A stretch of DNA of 17,948 bases from Eubacterium sp. (GTDB taxonomy: Bacteria > Bacillota > Clostridia > Oscillospirales > Acutalibacteraceae): NCBI GenBank assembly GCA_014465955.1, contig JACTVT010000047.1:1-17948 (forward strand), given 5' to 3'. Below are positions 1-5,939 of the stretch, piece after piece. The notes beneath the pieces were generated by a model. It did not search any database and was not told the origin of the DNA. It worked only from the letters and a program-made list of their open reading frames with translations. Positions within the stretch are counted from its first letter, which is position 1. Each line of letters opens with the position of its first letter. The position numbers and the translations under genes were made by a program.

Positions 1-26
1 TTTTATTTTTCAAATAATTTATATAA

Positions 27-74
27 TGACTGAATTTTGTATTTCTATTGTTTATTTATATATTGAAATCAAAA
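27..74 (+). repeat. Promoter-like direct repeat, copy 1
   Basis: This copy aligns without gaps to 1463-1510, with 41 of 48 bases identical by my count. It includes an uninterrupted identical run at 46-68 (TATTGTTTATTTATATATTG and three more A's). It lies just upstream of a strong Shine-Dalgarno and the first short ORF, and the second copy lies just upstream of the S1-like gene. I infer a shared promoter or regulator site. TATATT at 59-64 could be a -10 box, but no good -35 box is visible. Confidence 0.6.
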
Positions 75-103
75 ATAATTGATGTTTTAAGGAGGCGATT
101 TTT

Positions 104-145
104 ATGTTGATCAGATGCAGAGGACGGCCCAAGAATTTCGCTTAA
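104..145 (+). CDS. 13-aa possible leader peptide
   Basis: ATG-initiated micro-ORF (MLIRCRGRPKNFA) preceded by a very strong ribosome site, AAGGAGGCGAT, at good spacing. It ends about 50 bp before the secreted-protein gene and lies downstream of the duplicated promoter-like block. The strong ribosome site is the main evidence that it is translated. The short basic peptide matches no family I know. It could be a leader peptide affecting the downstream gene, or the truncated start of a longer gene now lost. Confidence 0.35.
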   Translation: MLIRCRGRPKNFA

Positions 146-194
146 ATAATTAATACAATCAACAAAATAAAACACATTAAAAGGAGAAATTAAT

Positions 195-653
195 ATGAAA
201 TCCACTACAATAAAAACATATGGTCACAAATTAGTATCCGTATTTTTGGCAGTACTGATGAGTTTATCTGTATTTTCGTCTGCATTCACAGCAGAGGCCG
301 CTAACAAGTGGAAAACAGGATGCTTTGCAAGAGGTACATATACTTCGGGTACAATGGTGGTTCTTAAAAGTACAAAGAAAGATGCAAAAATAAAACTTCA
401 TACTTATAAGAAAAATTGGAAAGGCGTCGGAGTTGACTGTAAGTGCACAGTTGATATCATAATGAAAGACGGAAACGGCAGAATAGTTTGGCAGGGCACA
501 AAAAATGTAGGAAAAAACGGCTTAACATTGAAACTTGGTAAGGATCATAGCGTGTATCGCTTGTATTTTAAAGTTCATGGATTAACCAGTCCAAAATATG
601 TTAACAATGTTGCTGATTACTGGGGCATTGAATATACATCAAACTGTTCATAA
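195..653 (+). CDS. Small secreted protein of unknown function
   Basis: 152 residues. The N-terminus is a classical Sec signal peptide: basic residues (K2, K7, H11, K12), a hydrophobic core at about 14-30, and a likely signal peptidase I cut after AEA near residue 35. The mature part (about 117 residues) is basic and rich in Lys, Gly and Thr. It holds three cysteines (GCFARG, DCKC) and one near the C-terminus, and alternating hydrophobic stretches suggest a beta-rich fold. There is no lipobox, membrane anchor or LPXTG signal, so it should be released. The ribosome site AAAAGGAGAAA supports the ATG at 195. A hairpin terminator follows directly, so it is the last gene of its transcript. I do not recognise the family. 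It may be element cargo. Confidence 0.8.
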   Translation: MKSTTIKTYGHKLVSVFLAVLMSLSVFSSAFTAEAANKWKTGCFARGTYTSGTMVVLKSTKKDAKIKLHTYKKNWKGVGVDCKCTVDIIMKDGNGRIVWQGTKNVGKNGLTLKLGKDHSVYRLYFKVHGLTSPKYVNNVADYWGIEYTSNCS

Positions 654-657
654 TAAT

Positions 658-678
658 AAGGCGGGTGTGCCCGTCTTT
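658..678 (+). terminator. Intrinsic terminator after the secreted protein
   Basis: The sequence AAGGCGGG-TGTG-CCCGTCTT forms a compact GC-rich stem of about eight pairs, with one G-T, around a four-base loop. It ends in a short T run, a few bases after the stop at 653. It separates the secreted-protein transcript from the CRISPR array. Confidence 0.75.
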
Positions 679-743
679 ATTCATTAGAATATATGAATTG
701 ATTAAGATTGACCCGGTTTTTTTGCAAATTTTTACATTTTTTA

Positions 744-772
744 TTGACACCAATCTAAATCTTGTATATAAT
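744..772 (+). promoter_or_regulatory. CRISPR array promoter (sigma-A type)
   Basis: A perfect TTGACA (744-749), a 17-bp spacer and a perfect TATAAT (767-772) form a textbook housekeeping promoter. It points into the array, and the predicted start near 779 is only about 20 nt before the first repeat. This fixes the direction of pre-crRNA transcription as plus. It also places the leader at this end, in agreement with the degenerate repeat being at the far end. Confidence 0.88.
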
Positions 773-798
773 TAAAACTACAATAACAATTTGTTGTT

Positions 799-1319
799 GT
801 ATTACTTAACTCATTAAGAGTCTGAAACAGTTACGTAATGATGTCCAATATCATTTTTAAGAAAGGAAATGTTATTATGTATTACTTAACTCATTAAGAG
901 TCTGAAACAATAATAAAATTACTGAAATAGATAAAAATCCCATCGTATTACTTAACTCATTAAGAGTCTGAAACACGAATGTGGATAGGGATTTTTTCCA
1001 TGTTTTTTCCTCGTATTACTTAACTCATTAAGAGTCTGAAACGATAAGTAATAGTGACATTTTCATACTCATTATAATCATCCTCTTGTATTACTTAACT
1101 CATTAAGAGTCTGAAACCTTTGAATTTCTTCTGCAATTACATCCATCTTCTCTCGTATTACTTAACTCATTATGAGTCTGAAACAGTATACGCTTACTCA
1201 GCTTCCGGAGTATTATCCTGTATTACTTAACTCATTATGAGTCTGAAACAAAATCCTCAAATGTTTATAAGGTTTATAAAGCAGTTAATGTATTACTTAA
1301 CTCGTTAAGAGTCCAAAAC
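799..1319 (+). CRISPR. Orphan CRISPR array, 8 repeats, 7 spacers
   Basis: Eight 30-nt repeats begin at 799, 879, 945, 1013, 1088, 1155, 1220 and 1290. The consensus starts GTATTACTTAACTC and ends ATTAAGAGTCTGAAAC. The first five are identical, repeats 6 and 7 carry A19T, and repeat 8 has A15G, T25C and G26A (terminal degeneration). Spacers are 50, 36, 38, 45, 37, 35 and 40 nt, unusually uneven, and are all different. The repeat can fold with ACTTAA paired to TTA-(AG bulge)-AGT around a CTCA loop, leaving a 3' single-stranded CTGAAAC. The unpaired 5' end, closing ACU/AGU pairs and AGTCT(A/G)AAAC tail resemble Cas13d repeats as I recall them. A GAAAC tail is also usual for type I-B and III. No cas gene lies in the window, so the effector must act in trans or lie to the left. 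Class assignment is tentative; the array itself is secure. Confidence 0.95.
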
Positions 1320-1366
1320 AAGTCTCTGATTGTTCAAAAAATTAATAATGTATTTTGTAAAAAAAG

Positions 1367-1403
1367 AAAAGCACTGATTCCATTGGCGGTTTCAGTGCTT
1401 TTT
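1367..1403 (+). terminator. Intrinsic terminator after the CRISPR array
   Basis: AAAAGCACTGA (1367-1377) pairs with TCAGTGCTTTT (1392-1402) around a loop of 14 nt, followed by a T run. It lies 48 nt after the last repeat, so promoter, array and terminator form a self-contained transcription unit. Confidence 0.85.
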
Positions 1404-1462
1404 GTTGTTATTCGATGCTCGGCTTTGCTGAGTGTTTTTTATTTTTAAGAAATTTTGTAAAA

Positions 1463-1510
1463 TGACTTTATTTTATGTTTTTATTGTTTATTTATATATT
1501 GAAAATAAAA
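1463..1510 (+). repeat. Promoter-like direct repeat, copy 2
   Basis: Second copy of the block at 27-74 (about 41 of 48 bases identical, including a 23-bp exact run at 1482-1504). It sits directly upstream of the GGAGG ribosome site of the S1-like gene. The two copies flank the secreted-protein and CRISPR unit at a distance of 1,436 bp. I infer that it holds the promoter or regulator site of the following operon. Confidence 0.6.
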
Positions 1511-1529
1511 GTTTCGGAGGTAGTCAATT

Positions 1530-1772
1530 ATGTTTTATCCTTATGAAGAAAATGAAATCAATTACAAAGATTCTGTATACGGAACAGTTGTCGGCAGCTG
1601 CAAGAACGGAATATTTATCCGTCTTGAGAATGATGATGTGGCATATGCACCATTTGGCTATTTACAGAAAGGGACAAAGGTTTTATGTACGTTATACAGA
1701 AAAGCGCATAAAAACAAAAATGCTTATGTATGTGTAGACACTGTGTTTTACGACAGTGAATTGGCAGCATAG
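1530..1772 (+). CDS. Small S1-like (OB-fold) protein
   Basis: 80 residues. The central stretch has the beta pattern of an S1/OB RNA-binding fold: YGTVVGSCKNGIFIRL, then a charged turn, VAYAPFGYL, and KGTKVLCTLYRKA. The GxVxxxxxxGxFVxL-like start and the later KGTKV strand are typical of S1 domains. The protein is about the length of a single domain, so binding of RNA or single-stranded DNA is inferred. The ribosome site TTCGGAGGTAG sets the ATG at 1530. It is the first gene of an operon with the ClpP-like protease and the VirD4-like ATPase, after the duplicated promoter block. The same frame stays open past TAG-CAA-TAG for 34 more codons (see findings). Family assignment is from pattern only. 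Confidence 0.7.
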   Translation: MFYPYEENEINYKDSVYGTVVGSCKNGIFIRLENDDVAYAPFGYLQKGTKVLCTLYRKAHKNKNAYVCVDTVFYDSELAA

Positions 1773-1857
1773 CAATAGGAAGATAATAACCAAACACAAA
1801 TAAGTGATATTGAAGAGTTTACTGATTCATTAACGAATGAGAAAAGGAGATACCAAA

Positions 1858-2436
1858 ATGGTAATTTTAGAAAAAAGTTATAACACAGCAACCACAATTC
1901 CTATTGACAGCAAGCTGTTTGAAATGGGACATATCTTTATTGAAGATGAAATCACATCGGAATCTGCCGATGCAATTAAAAAGCAGATAATGTATCTTGT
2001 TTGCGAATCCGCGGATAAGGCTATCTATATACATATCAATTCTCCCGGTGGAGATATAAATGCAGGACTTGTTATTTACGATATTATACAGGATTATGCG
2101 GACAGGATTTACCTTGTGTGTACCGACAGAGCCTGCAGTATGGCGGCTGTTTTGCTTGCCTGCGGTAAAACGGGCCACAGATTTATGCTGCAAAACAGTG
2201 AGGCGATGATACACGAGCCATTAATTTCCAATCAGATTTCAGGTAACTGCTCATCAATTAAAGCAACATCTATGCGGCTTGTCAGCATTAAAGAAAAAAT
2301 GAATAAAATCCTCGCAAATCATACCGGAAAGAGTCTGCAGAAAATTGACGAGTCAACAGACTTTGACAATTATATGAATGCACAGGAAGCCGTTCAATTT
2401 GGTCTTGCAGACAGATCATATCGTTTAAGGATATAA
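1858..2436 (+). CDS. ClpP-family serine protease
   Basis: 192 residues from the ATG at 1858. That start is chosen over an in-frame ATG at 1837 because AAAAGGAGAT precedes it at ideal distance. The ClpP/crotonase fold motifs are complete: INSPGGDINAGLVIYD (oxyanion region, about 61-75), CSMAAVLLACG with Ser94, MIHEP with His119, and FDNYMNAQEAVQFGLAD with Asp170. These positions nearly coincide with the Ser-His-Asp triad of housekeeping ClpP (S97, H122, D171 in E. coli), so it should be an active peptidase. The sequence is divergent elsewhere and lies in a mobile element beside a coupling-type ATPase. It is therefore unlikely to be the housekeeping ClpP. It may work with a host Clp ATPase or process an element protein, as phage ClpP-like proteases do. 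The target is unknown. Confidence 0.88.
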   Translation: MVILEKSYNTATTIPIDSKLFEMGHIFIEDEITSESADAIKKQIMYLVCESADKAIYIHINSPGGDINAGLVIYDIIQDYADRIYLVCTDRACSMAAVLLACGKTGHRFMLQNSEAMIHEPLISNQISGNCSSIKATSMRLVSIKEKMNKILANHTGKSLQKIDESTDFDNYMNAQEAVQFGLADRSYRLRI

Positions 2437-2451
2437 TGGAGGGGAATATAA

Positions 2452-3597
2452 ATGAGTGACAGATTAATTTTAGCTGACGGAATTGAGTTCAGTACAGATG
2501 AAAAGAAAACCCACATAAACAGCAACATTTGCATAGTCGGTACAACAGGCGGCGGTAAAACTTTAAATTTGATCCAGCCGAGGATGCTGTATAACAGAAA
2601 TACCAATCTTGTTATCTTAGATCCGAAAAGAGAGCTGATTGAAAAATACAGATACTTTTATGAATGCTTAGGCTTTAAGGTTCTGGAGCTGAATATATCA
2701 AATCCGGATTTGGCAGATATCTGCTTTGATCCTATGCAATACGTTGACAGTCATAAAGATGTTAATATGCTGTCAAGAGCAATTGTTGACCTTACACCGC
2801 AGCGTCCAAACAGCTCTGCAGACTGTTATTGGGAGAACAGCAACTGCAATGTTACAAAATTTGCGATTTATTATAAGCTTGCAATTGACGGAGGTGAGCC
2901 CACTCTTGTTGATGTTGTTGATTTTATAGACAGTCTTGATATTGATGAACGAAATACATTGATGAGTACGAATGTGGACAGTATTGTTGAAGATGTTAAG
3001 CGAAATGTTCCCGATCATCCTATGATTGCACCGTATAATTCATTTAAAACTGCACCGATAAGAACAGCGGATTCTATTTTCACTACCATAAAAACAACTT
3101 TATCCAATGTGTTTTCTGAAAATATTAAGCGTATTATTCAAGAAAAAGATACACTTGATTTGAAAAAATTCACTACGGAAAAAAGCATTTTGTTTATTAC
3201 TGCTGACGGCTCCGATGAGTATGAAGATGCTTTTATCAATCTTATTTTCGATATGCTTATGCAGCAGTTGACGAAAATTGCAGATAGGTATCCTGATCAA
3301 AAACTTCCTATACCTGTTCATTTTATTTTTGATGATTTTGCAGCAGGCACTAAAATATCTTCCTTTCCCCGTCAGATATCAAAATTTAGGTCAAAAAATA
3401 TGAGCTCCACTATTGTATTGCAAAGTGAAACTCAGCTTGAGGGTATGTATGGCGAGGCAGATGCGAAAACAATAATCAACAATAATGATACACTGATTTA
3501 TCTCGACAGCAATGATGTTAAAACGGCCGGTGATATAGCAATTCGTCTTAATTGCCCTATTGAAGATGTGCTGTATATGCCGCTTGAGTCTGCATAA
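2452..3597 (+). CDS. Short VirD4/TraG-type coupling ATPase
   Basis: 381 residues with the VirD4/TraG layout. It has Walker A GTTGGGKT (30-37) followed by LNLIQPRML, the strand VILDPKRELIEKYR typical of this family, Walker B VHFIFDDFA (about 289-296), and a late STIVLQSETQLEGMYG helix with INNNDTLIYLDSND, matching the family's Q/S motif region. In type IV secretion this ATPase brings DNA or protein to the channel. Unlike full coupling proteins it has no N-terminal membrane segments and starts right at the nucleotide-binding domain. Its C-terminus also ends early, and the frame resumes as protein-like sequence after two stops (3595-3672). The start is supported by GGAGGGGAATATAAATG, 15 bp after the clpP stop. 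No other transfer-channel genes are seen, so it may use another element's machinery. Confidence 0.85.
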   Translation: MSDRLILADGIEFSTDEKKTHINSNICIVGTTGGGKTLNLIQPRMLYNRNTNLVILDPKRELIEKYRYFYECLGFKVLELNISNPDLADICFDPMQYVDSHKDVNMLSRAIVDLTPQRPNSSADCYWENSNCNVTKFAIYYKLAIDGGEPTLVDVVDFIDSLDIDERNTLMSTNVDSIVEDVKRNVPDHPMIAPYNSFKTAPIRTADSIFTTIKTTLSNVFSENIKRIIQEKDTLDLKKFTTEKSILFITADGSDEYEDAFINLIFDMLMQQLTKIADRYPDQKLPIPVHFIFDDFAAGTKISSFPRQISKFRSKNMSSTIVLQSETQLEGMYGEADAKTIINNNDTLIYLDSNDVKTAGDIAIRLNCPIEDVLYMPLESA

Positions 3598-3831
3598 TTT
3601 ACGGAGGATATAGAATAGAAACTCAAAAAATCTCCGAATTACAGATATGCTAAACAGTATACAGGCAAATGATTCTGTGAATTTTTAAATAATAAATATT
3701 CCGATAGAATAAGAGCATTTGCATAAGTTATTTGTTTATTATATGGCAATATTAATTTGTTATTTGATAAAGGAAAGCGCTTATTCAAGTAACAATAATA
3801 TAAATATATAAGTTTTTAAGGTGGTGATAAT
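3598..3831. other. Intergenic region, possible TraG tail remnant
   Basis: In the TraG frame, after TAA (3595) and TAG (3616), 17 codons to the TGA at 3670 read KLKKSPNYRYAKQYTGK. This is like the basic end of a coupling ATPase, so it may be a remnant. Further on, 3728-3745 (TTATTTGTTTATTATATG) loosely resembles the core of the promoter-like repeats at 27 and 1463. A small palindrome AAGCGCTT lies near 3775. No convincing RNA gene or terminator is visible. Confidence 0.35.
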
Positions 3832-3987
3832 TTGAATAGTAAAGATAAAGAATCATTTTTAATTAAAAACATCGGAAGACCTGGCTCAAGCAAGAACTTA
3901 AAGCATTTTTTACTACACCAAAATAAAAAAGCAACAGATGATAAAGTATTTTTCGTAAATGAGAGGAGAAATAAAACAGATGATTAA
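3832..3987 (+). CDS. 51-aa unknown protein, first of overlapping triplet
   Basis: A TTG start at 3832 follows an excellent ribosome site (AAGGTGGTGAT). The 51 codons read as a hydrophilic basic peptide with NIGRPGSSKNLKHFLLHQ in the middle and a charged end. The stop at 3985-3987 overlaps the likely start of the membrane-protein gene by 8 nt, a translational-coupling arrangement repeated at the next junction. There is no signal peptide or membrane segment. I do not recognise a family. It could be a regulatory leader ORF or a small partner of the membrane protein. The evidence is the ribosome site and the overlap geometry. Confidence 0.55.
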   Translation: MNSKDKESFLIKNIGRPGSSKNLKHFLLHQNKKATDDKVFFVNERRNKTDD

Positions 3988-5416
3988 AAAGAAAACTAAA
4001 TTAACTGTTTTGGCATTTGTATTTGCAATAGTATCGGCAGGTTTTTATATTAATGGAATTTGCAGTGTAATCAACGATGAATTCTATCCTGACGCTTGGA
4101 CATCGCTTATCGGTTTAATTCCTATAATAGGTACAATAATTTTAATTCCATTTATTAATGAAATTAAAAATTCCAGAAAGATTCCGATTATAATTTCAAC
4201 CTTACTGTTAATGTTAGGCTTGACTGATTGTATAGCAGGTCAGACATTATGTCTGCCGTTAGTTCAGAACTGTTTTTTCTATCTTGTATTTGGCACATCG
4301 GTAATGGCAAAGCACATAACGTTTGTATTTACATATTTTGTTTTTGCCCTGATTGTTTTACTTATACCGGTTTGTAAACCGATATGGGCAAAAGCATTTT
4401 GTATTGCAGAGATAGGATTGAACTCATTTTACCTGATATATATTGCTATAACAGATCGCCTTTTGTTAAATCAAAGTGATTATTTGCTCAGTGTTGCTTT
4501 TATGTTTTTCTATTTAAGCTTCTTTTTTATAGCATGTACAATGTCGGAAGACTGCAATGAAATATTTGGTGTGAAAAAGTATAAAAAACTTGATTTTACA
4601 AATTTTTTCAACAGCAATGCTAATCTTGAAATTGCGTGCACGAATTCAAGATACAGTTATAAAGATTATGCCGTATTTTATAAACATCTCAAAAATAATA
4701 ATTATGAATATATAAAAGAGCATGGCTATGGGCACGATTTTATAGTTCAAATGATTATTGATTTAAAGGAAATATTAGATGCGACTATTTCGGATAACAG
4801 CAAATTAGAACTGATTTTACTTAAGAAAAAAGTAGATGAAGTTTACAGCCTTCACAATAATTCAATAGATTTGGATTGTCACTATTTTATATTTCTTCAA
4901 TTTCTTATGAATGCCACGGAGCAGGATATTGAAAACGAATTAACAGTGAATATTAATTCTAAATCAGAATTTCCGATAAATATATTGTCTAATTCCTCCA
5001 ACAATTCGTTTATACTTGACGGTGTGAATATAAAATGTATGGCATCATTTTTGCAGTCACTTAAATTTAAAAATATTAATAAGCAAAAGAAAATATGCTC
5101 TCTAACCGCTAAGGAGTCTGAAAAGGCAGGGAAGCATCATAACCTTTGGAGACTTTCAAAAATGCTTTATTGGAACGGCAAAAGGATAGATCGTTACAGC
5201 AAAGATTATACTGAACTTATAACAAAAGCATATGATGCAATGGCAGAAAGCAATCCTGAGTTTGTCAAAATTCTTTTGTCAACGGAATATAAGATTTTGG
5301 CTGATTCCGAATTGGAAGACAGCAAAAGGAAAACATTGCTTACTGAAAATGAGTTTACAGAAGAACAGCTTTTTCGTTTGAGAAAAAAGTATAAGGAGGA
5401 AAAATCTTATGAGTAA
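3980..5416 (+). CDS. Polytopic membrane protein with large cytosolic domain, unknown
   Basis: 478 residues from the ATG at 3980. It is preferred over the ATG at 3959 because AGGAGA lies ten bases upstream of it. About residues 1-200 are hydrophobic and hold roughly six or seven helices, for example LTVLAFVFAIVSAGFYI, LIGLIPIIGTIILIPF, TYFVFALIVLLIPV and LSVAFMFFYLSFFFIA. The remaining 270 or so residues are soluble, Asn/Lys rich and mainly helical, ending in a strongly charged helix (FRLRKKYKEEKSYE). No nuclease, protease, kinase or nucleotide-binding motif stands out, so I cannot name a family. It overlaps the 51-aa ORF and the 131-aa gene by 8 nt on each side, so the three are surely co-translated. 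A membrane sensor or effector of a phage-defence or exclusion cassette is possible, but this is speculation from position only. Confidence 0.8.
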   Translation: MIKKKTKLTVLAFVFAIVSAGFYINGICSVINDEFYPDAWTSLIGLIPIIGTIILIPFINEIKNSRKIPIIISTLLLMLGLTDCIAGQTLCLPLVQNCFFYLVFGTSVMAKHITFVFTYFVFALIVLLIPVCKPIWAKAFCIAEIGLNSFYLIYIAITDRLLLNQSDYLLSVAFMFFYLSFFFIACTMSEDCNEIFGVKKYKKLDFTNFFNSNANLEIACTNSRYSYKDYAVFYKHLKNNNYEYIKEHGYGHDFIVQMIIDLKEILDATISDNSKLELILLKKKVDEVYSLHNNSIDLDCHYFIFLQFLMNATEQDIENELTVNINSKSEFPINILSNSSNNSFILDGVNIKCMASFLQSLKFKNINKQKKICSLTAKESEKAGKHHNLWRLSKMLYWNGKRIDRYSKDYTELITKAYDAMAESNPEFVKILLSTEYKILADSELEDSKRKTLLTENEFTEEQLFRLRKKYKEEKSYE

Positions 5417-5804
5417 TGTACAGGATGATGCAATCATTAAACGCTTTATACAATTAGTGGAATCCGCGACAACATTAAATGATTTAGAAAATATTGATGC
5501 GTTTTTAAAGATTTGCAATGATAAATCATCGCTCAGAGCGGTAGCATATAATCATCTTATGCAGTTGTTGTCTGATGAAAACTCGACTGCTCTTGAACTC
5601 GCTTTTGCCTATTTTATTACGGGACAGACCTATGAAAAGCCTGAATGGAGATGTATGTATTTTTATACCGCCTGTGATTATTTCAGAGATGCATCGACTT
5701 CCTTAGGCTTAGAAAGTAATTCGTTTTGTTCGGATGAGAAGATAAGAGCCTATGCCGATTTCAGAATAAACTTGCATGATGTTTTTTATACAAATGATGA
5801 ATGA
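5409..5804 (+). CDS. 131-aa helical protein, unknown, partner of membrane protein
   Basis: 131 residues, soluble, acidic and probably all-helical. Heptad-like stretches (IIKRFIQLVESATTLNDLENIDAFL shortened here in sense, then AVAYNHLMQLL, ALELAFAYFITGQ and YFYTACDYFRDASTSL) suggest a TPR- or HEPN-like helical bundle, but I see no diagnostic motif. No R-x4-6-H HEPN motif is evident. Its ATG at 5409 overlaps the end of the membrane-protein gene by 8 nt and uses AAGGAGG inside that gene, so expression should be coupled. About 80 bp without genes separate it from the promoter of the macrodomain gene. Function unknown. Confidence 0.75.
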   Translation: MSNVQDDAIIKRFIQLVESATTLNDLENIDAFLKICNDKSSLRAVAYNHLMQLLSDENSTALELAFAYFITGQTYEKPEWRCMYFYTACDYFRDASTSLGLESNSFCSDEKIRAYADFRINLHDVFYTNDE

Positions 5805-5883
5805 TTCTTGATGTGTTAGTGATTAAGGCAGCGACTTTTTAAAGTAAATTAACAATATTATTTTTGAAGTTTTACAGTATCTT

Positions 5884-5912
5884 TTGACAAATTAAAAATT
5901 ATATCGTATTAT
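5884..5912 (+). promoter_or_regulatory. Promoter of macrodomain gene
   Basis: TTGACA (5884-5889), a 17-bp spacer and TATTAT (5907-5912), ending 27 bp before the ATG at 5940. With a start near 5919 the leader would be only about 20 nt. A strong constitutive-type promoter. Confidence 0.8.
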
Positions 5913-5939
5913 GTATTTATAGCCGGGGGTGATACAGAT

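Noticed and set aside
879..908. Each repeat can be read as a short peptide ending Y-Y-L-T-H-stop, and repeat 2 even has an ATG and a GAAAGGAAA site before it.
   Set aside because: Spacer-repeat periodicity, the leader promoter and terminal degeneration all fit a CRISPR array; only one copy has a start codon.
909..1012. AAAAATCCC in spacer 2 and GGGATTTTT in spacer 3 are complementary and could form a hairpin around repeat 3.
   Set aside because: Nine AT-rich pairs across 50 nt are likely chance between unrelated spacers.
1432..1737. A 101-codon frame overlapping the S1-like gene.
   Set aside because: It runs through the promoter-like repeat, has no ribosome site, and competes with the better-supported S1-like frame.
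1770..3618. Reassignment of TAG to glutamine in this element, suggested by the open frames beyond two stops.
   Set aside because: Other genes here end properly at TAG (the macrodomain gene at 7014-7016), and the TraG frame has a TAA first, so recoding is not needed.
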